Source: Xanthoparmelia taractica
Lineage: Eukaryota > Ascomycota > Lecanoromycetes > Lecanorales > Parmeliaceae
Assembly (NCBI GenBank): GCA_033085395.1
Contig: JANQBS010000053.1
Location: 124,001-188,000, forward strand
Direction: 5' to 3'
Length of the DNA stretch: 64,000 bases
Shown here: positions 10,058 through 21,888 of the stretch, piece after piece
Layout of the letters: each line of letters begins with the position of its first letter
Numbering within the stretch: the first letter of the stretch is position 1
Translations under genes and position numbers: made by a program
Notes under the pieces: generated by a model
Database searches by the model: none
Told to the model about the DNA's origin: nothing
Seen by the model: the letters and a program-made list of their open reading frames with translations, nothing else

Positions 10058-12406
10058 GGTCACCTTGAGGAAGGGTACTAGAGGGAATCAAGGAACAACT
10101 TGAACCAAAATAGACTGTATACTTGTTCGCTGCGCTCATCTACGACACTCAATCGCAAGGAAGAAAAATTGAGAAGGAATGTTGTCATGCAACAATGCCC
10201 CTCCGGTCCGAATGCTTTTTTCACCTAGGCCGTGAATGGTGCCGCTCAACCATTCAGCACCATGACTGGTTTGAGATTCAGCAAGAAAGGATAATAATTT
10301 AAGATGGATCAGGGCCAGGAGGAGGTTCGGGTTGGTAAACGATGAAACCTGAGCCACCTCCTGCTGGATCCATCATCTGTTTCACAATGAAGTTGGTTGT
10401 TGTATTTGCGGCAACGAGTATTAGCGCTGTAAATAATTGTCGCTAACAATTGCACTATAATAGCCTCATTACCAGCAACATGAAATAAATCCTGATGTAC
10501 CTCACGTACAGTCTTTGAAGCATCCTGCTTGATTGTGCAATGAGCGATTGCACGGGCGGATTTCGTGGTTGGTTGCATGATTTCCACGAGACTCTGCGAC
10601 CGCCCCCTTTGTTGTGAATTCTATCGTAGTAGTGCTCCATGAATGAAGGCAGGTGGCTTACCTCACCAAGGAGTGACGGAGGACTCGGAAGGGCATTCAG
10701 GGTTTGCAATGGGGCGGACGGTCAGCAAATGACATGACGGGGAACCATCGAGTTGGCAAACTCTAACATTTGAGACGTCTTACATCAGCTCCACGCCGCA
10801 TCCCAATCCGTTCTGGGAAGAGTCCTGGTATACTCGGTAGTCTCCTTGTGGCACTCCTTAGTTGTCGCCAGAATATGAAGAGATTGCTGGGTGACGATGG
10901 CGATAATCTACGCGGCTTATCGTTGACATAACAAGAGCAGAGAATTTCCACTGTCAAAAGACTCAGTTCGGACAGACATCATCGCGAGAAGGCTATGTCG
11001 ATTTTATTGGTAGACTATAATTACCCTCGAATTTGACTCCCAATCCGTTCTCGGGTGGGCCAACGAGAAATACTGTCTCCGAAGACGACTGAGAACCGAT
11101 ACGTCTTTGAAAACTTGGCAAAGAGGCGAAAGAGATGCACGTGTGCTCTTTGACGGGTATTGTTGCTGCTCTATTTCGGAGAAGACAGTCAATCGACCAT
11201 GCGTTGAGATTTGACGAGACTGGATATGTCGGACAATCGGCGTCTCTAATGACTCTGTACTCGGCTTTTGGAAATCCCATTTCGCGCCAAAGCTTTTCCC
11301 ACCGCGGTTGTTGATAATTAGAATTCGACTGAAAGTAAGTTATGAATATTGTTTGGTATGACTGCGTAATTTGGCTTTACCCGGGAAAAGGAAAGACAAA
11401 ACACAGAGAAGGCAAGAAGCCTGCGCTCGCAACGCACAGTGCAATTTTGTTTGTACACCTATACTTGCAAAACCGAGCAATGTTCTCCAGGTCCCCTTTC
11501 ATGGACCGAGAGTCGCGGGCGCCAATTGACTGAAGTGGCGGGCCCGAATCATGCTGGGAAGATGAAAATCGCTCCGTTGATATGGATCCAAACTTTATTC
11601 GTGAGACATTGTGTATAAGAAATTGAAGAGATAATATGAAAGACTTGGCACAAGTCATGATATGGCCAATGCTCAGTATTGAAGTTGACGATAAGACGAT
11701 GTCGTAACAGTCAAGGATCTGATAACATCCATCATCTGACTATTACTGCTGTGCTGACTGAGATAGCATAGCCCTGCTATCTCCGGGAACGATGTTATTG
11801 AAGGAAATATACTTTTGTTTGAGCATGATGACTGTACTCCATATGGGAATAACGGACGATTAATCGCTCTGCGGCATTCTCGTGACTAGGCAAAGCTGCC
11901 GCGGCAAAGTCAGAGTTACTGGCCTTGCGACTCTCAAGCCACAAACACAGAGATATCCTATCAGATATGGTGCATTTGACGTTGACTCCAAAGCGGTATC
12001 GGGTTATTATGTTATGATTGTCAAACGTGATCAAAATGCTGTCATTGAGGGGAGGTCCACGTGACGGGATTTTTGGGTAGTGGCGCCCGGCATTGCTGAA
12101 GACGCCGCAAAGCTTCTCGCTGAGGATGCTTAGACTTTTGGAAAGACCAGTCTATTAGGAAAGCCTCTGTATGGCATGAGTGTTGTACCAAGAAAAAACA
12201 ATAAGTATCTCTTTGCTCTAAAAGATGGCAAAGAGCGCTCCCATACGGTAGTTGATGTAGCATAGTAGACAAAAGATTCTTCTGCCTGATGCCAACGAAA
12301 CTTTATTCGTATATCTGAATTGCGCAACCACACTGGGAGGCAGACTAATAAGGGCCTTACCAAATATATGATGAAATATAGAGTGTTCGGTAAGGAAAGC
12401 GCGTGG

Positions 12407-12672
12407 GTCCTGGCAAATGTGTTACATTTGCAAAAATGGTGTGACCAAGCCTCCGGCTCAGGAGCGATGGTGGTGTTGGTGGGAGGGTGCCAGCCTACGG
12501 CGGAGTAATTGGCTCAATCGAAGCCACGGCGCTGAATCGCTATGGCACGGCTGAAATAAGGCCTTCTGGCTGACCGCATGGGTATAATTCTGGGCCTAGA
12601 TTTGGGTGATCTGATGAGAGCAATCCCAGGCGTTCCTGCATGAGGGGAAATATATAAGTCTGGAGAAGATCA
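12407..12672 (+). repeat. Diverged direct repeat, right copy
   Basis: Partner of the copy at 9797-10057, 2.6 kb away in direct orientation. It is the GC-richer copy and so probably closer to the ancestral sequence. There is a short insertion (about 15 bases, ending in a TATA-like string) near 12642-12657. No clear TG..CA ends or target duplication were found, so it is not firmly an LTR. Confidence 0.7.
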
Positions 12673-13026
12673 ACCTGCAGGCATTCGTTCTATATTCTGA
12701 GGTACTCCTGAAGCCCTAGCCCTAAATTTTCGGCTGAGTCAATTAACCAGACTAGACCTATTTGAAAATAGTTCTGTCCTTGGATTCGAGCGTATTTATG
12801 CACCATCACCAATGTAGATCAGGTATTTATTTTCGTCCGCTTTCCTACCTTACACCAGTTATGTTGTTGTTTCAGCCAACATGGGTGCAGTCCCCCGTCG
12901 CATGGGCTTACTCGAGATGCGCTTCCTCCAGGTTGAGGACGATGATGCGCACCATCTCGTTCGTACCCTATTTCGCTTTCGCGACATCATTTTCCTCCAG
13001 AATTGTCCTACGGCATCTCGCCCAAG

Positions 13027-15445
13027 ATGCTGGGTGCCGCGATGCTCGGTACATCGCCAAAGCACTGGGCCGCCATCATCTTCTGTGCAATACCATTCCT
13101 TTCCTTCTTCGCATTCTTCCATAGACCGACCCCGTGGAGCTCGACAGTCACGAACAAATTCCCTAAACTATCGAAGCCCTGGTCCTCGACCGCCCTAGCA
13201 GTACAAGATACGAAGGATTTGGCCGACCAACATGACATCTTCGACAGTACCCTCGAAGGTGGTGCAAGAATCCGTCAAGCGTGCATGTTGTTCAGCAGCC
13301 AAGATACTGCTCATCAGATGGGAGCAAATGTGGTTTACGAGCGATCCGTGAGGACGCATCTCAAGCACGCGGAGAAGTGGGGATATCCGAGTCATATCTT
13401 GAGAGATGATATCATTGGGCAAGGCAAATGGGAGGTGCTGGTACTACCCTTCCCAGACCTTCTATGTACTTATAATTGCCGGTGAATTGACGTGTGGTGC
13501 TGCAGGTGTTTGGCAAGTTACTCTACCTGCAATCAATCATCGTAGCGGAGTTGACGAAGCCGACGGGCAAGCGGGCCGAATGGATCGTGTACGTAGAGGA
13601 GGTATCCTTTTCCAGTCAGCTTGGAGTGACGTTAACACATGATGGTGCAGATGGTTCGATGCTGACACTATCATTCTTAACGAGAATATTCCCTGGTCGA
13701 TCTTCCTGCCTCCGCGCGAAGATTTCAACGACATCCACTTCCTTGGCAATAAAGATTGGTACAGCTTCAATTGCGGCGTTTTCATGATGCGCATCAATGA
13801 ATGGAGCGTCAACTTTCTCAGTGAAGCAATTGCACTCCCATTGCTAAGGCCTGACATACCTCTCGGAGTCCCCATACCTAACATGGAACAAGACGCAATA
13901 AGATGGGTGCTGGATCAAAAAGGCTACAAAGAACACGCAGTCTATCAGCCTCGGCTGTGGTACAATGCTTTCTCTCATGGAGAGAATGGGGAATTGGAGG
14001 CAAAGGCGGGAGATATGCTGATTCATTTTCCCGGCGTTGAGCACAAGTACCCACTCATGGGACATTGGCTGGATATTGTTGAGAACGAACCAGAGAAGGT
14101 CAACATACCGCTTGCCAACTTGACACTGCAAAAAGACATCAAAGGCTTCTGGGCAAATCTCAGGAACGCAAAGCAGGCTTTGCACAACGCAACTGAGTAC
14201 ATGGAGGCGGACATCGTCCTACAGCGGGTCTTCTACGAACATCCGGAACTGGATGACGACTTGAAAGAAGCCTTCAAGAAACTCGAGCGCTTGGTCTACG
14301 AAGAACCATTTCACCAAAAAGAATTGAAGGAAGCAACGCTATTGGTTGAAGAAACTCTGAGCAGAGCATCATTTTTATACACACTGGGTAACGAGCAAGA
14401 TACAGTAAAGATTCCTACGGACAATATCTCTCCCTCTACGAAAGCAGCGACTTCAGCGGCCCACAGCGCCATACCCTCTACTACGATAGCACAAAACGAG
14501 CCCAGAAGAGCATTCGTTACTTTCCTTGAGGCCGACACTGGCACGAATCGTGGTGATCAAGTGGAAGGAACAAACCCGGACAATGAGGACACATATTTCG
14601 TAGGTGTGTAGCACTGGCCTAGCAACTTGATCTCTCCAAATCTCTAACTTCATCCAGCCACCCGCGTTCTCGGCTATCAACTCATGCATCAGCCTGAAAC
14701 TCGATCTAACACATCCATCCCGTACGTTGTTGTCGTATCCGAGGAAGTTTCCCAATCAAAGCGCGCAAGGCTAGAAAAAGACGGCGCCAAAGTTGTAGTG
14801 GTTGACCCCATTAGCGATCCGGAATGGCTCGACACGACACGGCAATATCAGGGTGTCATGACGAAACTGCGAGTCTTTCAGCAGACCGAATACGAGAAGA
14901 TGCTATACATGGACGCAGACATGCTCCTCACGCGGCGCATGGACGAGATCTTTGAGGATGAAGGCACAAGGATACAGCAGCCGAAGGAATTTGTGGATAC
15001 CCAGAATGAAACAGCGCCTCTCCCCCCCTCCTTCTTGTTAGCGGGCCAAGCCCAGCAAACCAACCGTGTGCACGGATATCCGCCAGACGCTTCGCTCGAT
15101 TGGATGTGCTCCGGTTTCATGGTCTTCAAGCCTTCGCAGGAGATCTTTGAATACTACTCTTCTATAATGGAACGAGAGAACTCTTTTGACCCCATGTTTC
15201 CAGATCAGAACTTGCTAAACTATGCACATCGATGGGACGGGCCTATGCCATGGACAAATGTATACTACAAGTGGACTTCAACGTATCCGACAATCAAGGA
15301 GTATGCTATGGGCGCTGCGGCATTGCATGAGAAGTACTGGGTGGATTACAACAGGGTTGAGGAGGAGGGGCAAAACATCCTTGGGGATATGTGGTTGAAG
15401 GTCAAGAGTGACATGGAGGCCTTCTATAGGGACAACGATAGGTGA
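13027..15445 (+). CDS. GT34-GT8 fusion: two-domain glycosyltransferase
   Basis: Exons 13027-13434, 13506-13588, 13651-14603 and 14658-15445 give 743 residues in one frame. Introns are 71, 62 and 54 bases (donors GTGCTG, GTACGT, GTGTGT; branches include GTTAACAC and TCTAACTT). After a short tail and membrane anchor (about residues 13-31) comes a GT34 (GMA12/MNN10-type galactosyl/mannosyltransferase) domain: WFDADTIILN (DxD 167-169), NCGVFMMRINEW, EQDAIRWVL and GDMLIHFPG. A helical and Ser/Thr-rich linker leads to a second, GT8-like domain starting near RRAFVTFLE, with EDTYF, TRSNTSIP, MTKLRVFQQT and YMDADML (DxD 567-569). Exon 3 alone contains the end of GT34, the linker and the first GT8 block, so the fusion does not depend on intron choice. 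I infer a Golgi enzyme making two glycosidic bonds; substrates are unknown. Starts at 13027 and 13042 are both possible. Confidence 0.85.
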
Positions 15446-16314
15446 AACTCAAAAACCCGGGTAGCTAACAGTGACGATGAGAGAACGACGAGGTTCGATG
15501 CTCTTTGGAGCTTTACCTACACCAAATCCGCGGCGGTGCCCCCTGACATTGCTGCTAGCCATCTAGCCCAGCTCCTGACTGTTAAGGGGGTCATACTCAC
15601 GGCCAGGCACAATCTGTCTAAACAAACATCAACATGTCCACCTCAATGCCGAATCGGACCCAGTATGAGATGGGCCGCGCCGTGATACTTTGGACTTTGA
15701 GCATACAGTCCTCTTCCAGGTCGATGCTGAAGCTAGATCGTATCAACATTGGTCTGAGATCTACAGCTAACGAGGCTCTCCCATGTATTGGTTGTCAATT
15801 CCCAGATGGGATATATACCCGCGCTCATAATGAGCTATGTTTTTGAATTCACGCGTCATGGGGGTTCCGTTGTCCCTCGAATCTGTTCAACTGTACCTTA
15901 GATCGATAGCAATGGCCTAATCGAGAACTGACACTCACATCAATTTCATCTACGTTGCTGTCCAGATAATGCAAGACACTAATTGACTGTCTCCCAGTCA
16001 TGTAATAAGAGCACGGCGTCATCAACCGTAATTCATCACCGCTAACGGACCCTTCCACAGACAGTCCTTTGCTCGAAGACAGCAACAGCCAACTTAGCTC
16101 ACCAAAGTACCACTTTCACCGCCGCCCTTGAATGCGCGTCTTCTATTCAATTTCGATTTTGGTAGTACTACATTTATTTCTACACTTCTTATCGCAAAGA
16201 ACCATTCGAACCCAGTAGCGAACTGCACCACTCATCCCTCCAGAAATTTCAAACCCTCCTCTCCTTCCTTCATCCAACCCCTTCTCCCAAATCCCGCCCT
16301 CGATGTTTCTTTCC

Positions 16315-16350
<36 letters not shown>

Positions 16351-19092
16351 ATGCCAGTCAGTGTTCTTCTTTCTACCTTGCAGTTTCGCGGACCGGCGGG
16401 AATTGGGAACTGCTACGATCATACATACATACATAACATACCCGCTGGTTTATATATTGGGGGTTACTTGCTTGCAAGTAAGTGGTTTTCATCGTCCGTT
16501 CTAGAAGTAAGTCGAGTAAATAAGGATCTGTTTCGTATTTCGCTTTTTTCACGGCGAGTTGATTCGCTTACGGACGGGTGAACGGGCTCTTTCTTTCTTC
16601 TTTTCTGGGTGGTTCCGGGGCTGGACTGAGGGAAGGAGGGAGGGAGGGGAGGGGGAGTATTGACATCGCTGTTTCCTGATATAGGTATTCCTTTTTATGA
16701 TTTTGACGCTAGGCGATAGATGGATAGCTCGATCGATCGGTAGGACAGACAGATAGACAGATAGGCGGGATTACGAGGCCGGAATATAACTGGTTATGCG
16801 TCTCTATAGTGATTATATCAGAGTTGATGTTGATTATCTCCCTCGATACCCTCAACCCTCCTCCCTCGCGCCCCCTTCCCCTTCCCCTCTCTCACTCCCC
16901 TCCTCATCCTTGCGCTCCCCCTTCCCTTCCCTCCCGCTCACTCGCCCCCTCCTCACTACCCCCTCCTCACTCCCCCCTCCTCACTCCCCCCTTCCTCACT
17001 ACCCCCTCCTCACCATCCCATCAACCTCAACCTCAACCCCAAACGCCGCCCCCACCTTCCCATCCCCATCCCCATCCCAATCCTTAAAACCCATACACGC
17101 ATGCAAATCCCTCCAGAACCTAGCTTCGAGTTCTTGATCTCCTAGCGGGTGCCGCGTCCTGAGACCGGGTTCATCTTGACAGGGATAGCGGACTGGGATT
17201 TCGTGCAGTTCGTGGAGGCGGGAGGGGCTGGAGGGAGCTGGAGTCTGTGGGACAAAGAGGGCGGTGGAAAGGGGGAAAAGGGGAGGGGAGGGTTGTTGGA
17301 TTGGATTGGATTGGTTCGGTTTGGTATGGGTTGGTATGGGTTGATTTGTGATGTGGTAGATAGGAGGGGCATGGAAGAGGAATGGGAGGGAATGTGGGGT
17401 GGAGTGGGAGGGAGACGGGGGGGAAGAGGGAGAGAAGGGGAAGGGGGGTAAGATGAGGTAGATGGTGGTAGGAGAATGGGAGAAAGCACGGCGATGTTGT
17501 ATTAGTATCGTGTTTGTCAATCAGTCACACGGACACTTGGGTGCCAGCTCATTTTGGAAATAGGCTGTCAGAGGCAGAATTTGAACTGTGATTGATGTTG
17601 TTAGTAGCCCCCGTGGTACTATGAGACAGCGTATGTTTTTCGTCTTGGGAATGAGGTGCAGATTTATCTGGGTAAGGTACGAAACACTGAGATCTCCCTT
17701 CCTAAACCTTCGGGCGCTTTGGGAGTTCGCCTTTGTCCGGGGTACGAACTTGGTGCGCGAGTCCAGATAGACGTGGTCTCGATTCTCACGAGGTGGGCAT
17801 GACCACATTCAAAGATCTAAGAAGAAAGAAACAAAAAGATCATGGACAACGGTCACAATAGTATAAGAACAACTACCCAGCAGATCAGTTCAATTAATGA
17901 CAACAGCAAAGACCAAGCGACTCATTCGCATTTTCAACCATAGACAAGACGTTATTCGCGGAGTTGGCCCATAGATTCTTCGGTACACTACACCCCAAGA
18001 AACGAAGTGGGCTCAAAAAAAAAAAAGCAGCAGATTGCGGAAATCCACCGCCCGGTTAAGGTCTGAAGTTGAACCGCATGACATGCCACTAATATTGTAT
18101 ACCATATGCATATAGACTGCGAACGCAAATTTTCATTTGAGTGAACGGAGGTTTGAAACGTTGATTGTCGGGATGTCTTATCAGCTGCTTCGTCAAGGGT
18201 GGGAAATTTCGTGTCATATGTTCACGGACTCAGCGTTCACCGAGTCTAATTGAAAGACATATTAGACTTTCAGAAAGCTCTGATTTCAAGAGGCGGCGGG
18301 GCGTGGAGAAAGCGTAGCGGTGTCAATATTGAATAATAAATAGATATACCACGAGAGACGTGAACTTTGTAAAGATGGTTTCTCATATCAAGACATGGAC
18401 ATTCGCCATCTCACATCTCTATAAAAAAGCCATCTTGGAGAAGTAGGGCGTTATTCTAGTGGGGTGGGGTGGCTGGGCTGTTGGAGAAAAATTTGCACAT
18501 TATCGCTATATATACGTATATATATACGACAAACAGCGAGCGAGCGACATAGCAATGTCGAGAACGGAATGGATAAGCTTTTCCGAGCTAGGGAGGGGGC
18601 GGGGTGTCTGATCAGTATGGGATATGATTCATCGAAAAGAAAAGCAATGATGGAGATTCTTTCCCTCACATATCACATACACAGCTACTCCCAGTCCCGT
18701 TCCTACGCCCAGATACCTTCGAAAACGTTATCATGAGGAAGAGATGCGTGTTTCCAGAAAACTTCCTCGCTCTGAAGAACCAACGAGTGACGAATTAAAT
18801 CAAGCAGAGTTGGAAGCGTATACAGTGTATTTTGTTTCTGTTATCCCGACCATGATTTATTCTGATGGTAAATTTCGGGTCAGCATGCGAAATCGAGACT
18901 TAGACGTCAAGGCGAGTGCGGAGGAACCAGGCGATGGGGAATGGCCAACGGTAACATAGGAAGGAAAACTGTGATGCATTCGACACACGCTTCTTGACCC
19001 CAAAATGAAATTTCAAATGGGAGGAGGGCCTCAGTCAGGGAATAAAAGTACCTTTGTATTTACCAGTTCCCTTCTAAACCGGATTCCGACCA
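15446..19092. other. 3.6 kb gene-poor, low-complexity region
   Basis: No gene is firmly supported. It holds a CTGT microsatellite (16314-16347), pyrimidine-rich DNA (about 16850-17090) and G-rich DNA (17200-17450). On the minus strand at about 17240-17000 a short frame reads GDQELEARFWRDLHACMGF after a CCCACAG acceptor-like site; it looks protein-like but I could not connect it to a gene. The region from 17800 to 19090 shows nothing recognisable. Confidence 0.45.
16314..16347. repeat. (CTGT)n microsatellite
   Basis: About eight tandem CTGT/TCTG units, ending in TCTCTC. Confidence 0.95.
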
Positions 19093-21888
19093 TCAATATC
19101 TAGTAACATTCACGGAATCCACCTCGATTGTACCCGGAGCCGAACAAGTCAACACGAACCCGACAACATCAGCATCGCTAACCGCCTGGAATTTCGCCGC
19201 CGCCGTACGCCACACACCCGTGGCCGAACTACGAGTATCAACCGCCACACTGCCCTGGGGATACTGCATGGTGAAAGAGCATACATTGCCGCTACCCACG
19301 GATGCGAAATCGTAATCCGCAGTGATGGAATAGTTTGCCCCAGCACAAGTATTCAGTGTCTGTTTCAGTGTCTGGGTGACGGCGCCGTTACCATAGGGGG
19401 AGTTTGGCAGCTGCAGGTTCGCGGAGAAGGCGTAGATGCCGCCGGCGGGGTTGGTGCTTCCGGGTGAGACGATGCTGTTGGTACTTTGGCCGACTGTGGC
19501 TTGCGCGATCCAGGGGGAGAGGGAACCGCTTTCGAAGCCACCGTTTTGGATGACAGGGCTAGCGGTATTGCACGCGGCTGTTGGTGAGGTCGCTGCTGTG
19601 GATACTGTGGATGAAGTTGCTGATGAGAGTGAGGATTGTGCGGATGTAGCCACCAGCGCCACTGGGGAGGTTTCATAATCAGCGTTTGGCCAATGGCACA
19701 AGCTCGAGGGATAAGTGCCTCTCGAAAGACACCACGGAGTCATGCTCCCGCCACATCAGGTCTTGCAAGAAAGAGTTGACCTGAAAATGTACATACCATT
19801 GGTAATCTTCATGGTCATACTAGAAGTGTAATAGGCGTAATTTTCAAAGTCAAATTCCAAGCTCAATGGACTTTTAGTCGCTGTTAGATGAACCGTATTG
19901 GTTTGAAACGCCTCAGCCGTGAAATCGCAGTCGGTGACTGTGTAGGCCGATGAACCATCCAATAGTACTTCTATCGTACCTTTTCCAGTACAGGAAACAA
20001 AATAGGTTTGAAATGTCAATGTATACGCTTGGCCCACCGTGACTGCTATCTGCTGTGATAGACTCGGTGGGCTTGGGCCATGAGGAATATACGGACCGTA
20101 TCCAAAGAAAACGTAAGCACCTGATTCAGTACTGTGACTGCTCCTTGTGTCGTCATACGCAACCCAAGGGGCAAGGCCACATTCGAAAAGTGGATTTTGG
20201 ACAAGATTACTCGGATCGGGGTCGCATGATGGATTTGGCGTATAGGTGGAGGTCGATGCTGTAGTCGGTGGAGATGTTGTTGAGGACCCCACGGAGGAAA
20301 CAGTAGTAACGATTGATGAGCTCGACGTCGACGACGCAGCTGAAGAAGAAGACGAGGGCGAGGACGTTGGAGATGCTGCCACGGTGGCCGAAGATACTGT
20401 TTTGGAGCTAGAAACAGACGATACCGGCGGCTGATTTGGGTTGTTGCACCTGGGAATGGAACCAACCAATCAGCGTAGTCCCCAATCACTAGCGTATCCA
20501 ACCCAATTTGAAATCTTTCTTTTGGAAGAAAAACAGGAGGAGTTCCAGTAAGATGTAGCTGATCAAGGCGACTTGAAAGGTCCAATGTGTTTAAATGAGG
20601 AGCAAAGAGATGCCATCTGGGATCGTACTGTGACTTACGTCTTGGTGTAGCTGTAGGATTCGGACACGGTGTAACGATCAGATCCGCGGTACTGGCCGTA
20701 GTTTGTACCGTATGAGGGATCCCATGTTTCGTTGTACATGGAGCAGTAAAGACCTTGTGGGATGGCGTTTTTGGAAAGGACGTAGGCATTAAAGAATACC
20801 TGGGAACGATCAATAACAGAATTCTGTGACCAGGGAGACGTACGCATGATAAAAAGCTGCCGTCAGCTGCTGGATGCTGGCTATCATATAACGTATGAGC
20901 ATCACAAGCATCTGCGCACGTCTGTGGATCGTAGCCTTGGCTTTGGCTGAAGGGGAAATATTGGTACCCCATATAGCTGCCAGAGCTTGGAGGAGCATTA
21001 ATCGCCCCTCCAAGTTCCTGAGGGCCAGAGTAGCAGCTGACAGAAGACGGTGGGGAGGCTTTGTTATACCCTAGCCTTCCATGTCAGAAGGATGCCATCA
21101 ACCCTACTATCATCGGCTGTCGTCGGGTAAAATTTTGACGGCCGATATGATTATGATAGTTAGAAGAAAACGCACCATTGGAACCAGCAATAACGACTTG
21201 AAAAGAGTCTTGATATTGACCTGAATTAGTGGCCTCTTCGGAAGATATGGGAGCACCCCATAAAGTACATTTATGATTCGTCGTACTTGGCGGGTTAGGA
21301 CAATTCTGAGCATTGGCGTTGATTGTAGGATCTCGTTCAAGATATACATTAAAAGCCGAACAACTGGATGCTTGATCGCACTTGGAAGCACAGGTTAGAG
21401 TATCGTAACTAGTGAGGGTATAAAGACCCATATAGTTAGAAGCCTGCAGAGATGCACCCAGGTTGTTGAAAACCAAGGCATATCCGTCCGGAGTTGGGGC
21501 TTTGTTAGCCATAGACTATAGCTACGATGTTAAGATCGTGGCCCGGTAATCGTTGATGACAAAGGCATACCGCAAAGTCCGCGTCTGATTGGAAAGCACT
21601 AGGGGTATCCGGACTCGGAACAGGTCCAGATCCGGCTGGGTAAGGGGAGCAGTCACCATCTCGCTTTTTCACAAGGTCTCGTTTCTTGGTTGATGCGCTC
21701 TGGAGAGGTGTGATTACGTCAGGAGTGGAGGCGGCTGGGATGTCCGACTCAACATTGATGGGTGCCTTGACTAATTCTGGGGGAGCGAAATCCAGGGCAA
21801 TCGCATCGAGATTGATCAACTGAGGCCTAGGCGCAGAATAAGCAACGGTCGCAAGAGCGGCGAGACATAGCATAGGATGCATGGTCAC
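19093..21888 (-). CDS. Secreted modular protein: Cys-rich (PAN/apple-like) domain plus two jelly-roll carbohydrate-binding-like modules
   Basis: Six exons on the minus strand: 21888-21571, 21515-21176, 21070-20844, 20799-20639, 20449-19797 and 19661-19093, giving 755 residues. The five introns are 55, 105, 44, 189 and 135 bases with donors GTATGC, GTGCGT, GTACGT, GTAAGT and GTATGT. The N-terminus MTMHPMLCLAALATVAYSA is a signal peptide, followed by a KKRDLVKKRD stretch that could be a Kex2 site. Residues about 107-345 hold a Cys-rich region (CASKCDQASSCSAFNVY, ERDP, CTLWG, VIAGSNGY) typical of a fungal secreted family with apple-like folds. Then come a Ser/Thr mucin-like linker (about 350-430), a module opening NLVQNPLFECGLAPW, a second Ser/Thr linker, and a module opening PVIQNGGFESGSLSPW that ends at the C-terminus. 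The modules resemble CBM4_9-type jelly rolls. I infer a cell-wall or extracellular carbohydrate-binding protein; no catalytic domain is seen. Confidence 0.85.

Larger units (their letters stand above)
9767..13026. other. 3.3 kb region between the two glycosyltransferase genes
   Basis: No gene is supported: open frames are short, lack family resemblance, and have no convincing intron series. The notable content is a diverged direct repeat with copies near 9797-10057 and 12407-12672. Promoters of both divergent genes must lie here; ATATATAAG at about 12650-12658 is a TATA-like element. An ATG at 12881 opens a frame that overlaps the start of the fusion gene. Confidence 0.5.

Noticed and set aside
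19662..19796. A possible extra exon between exons 5 and 6 of the secreted modular protein
   Set aside because: Using the early acceptor TTTTCAG brings a stop within 14 codons; skipping it restores frame and a Ser/Thr linker.
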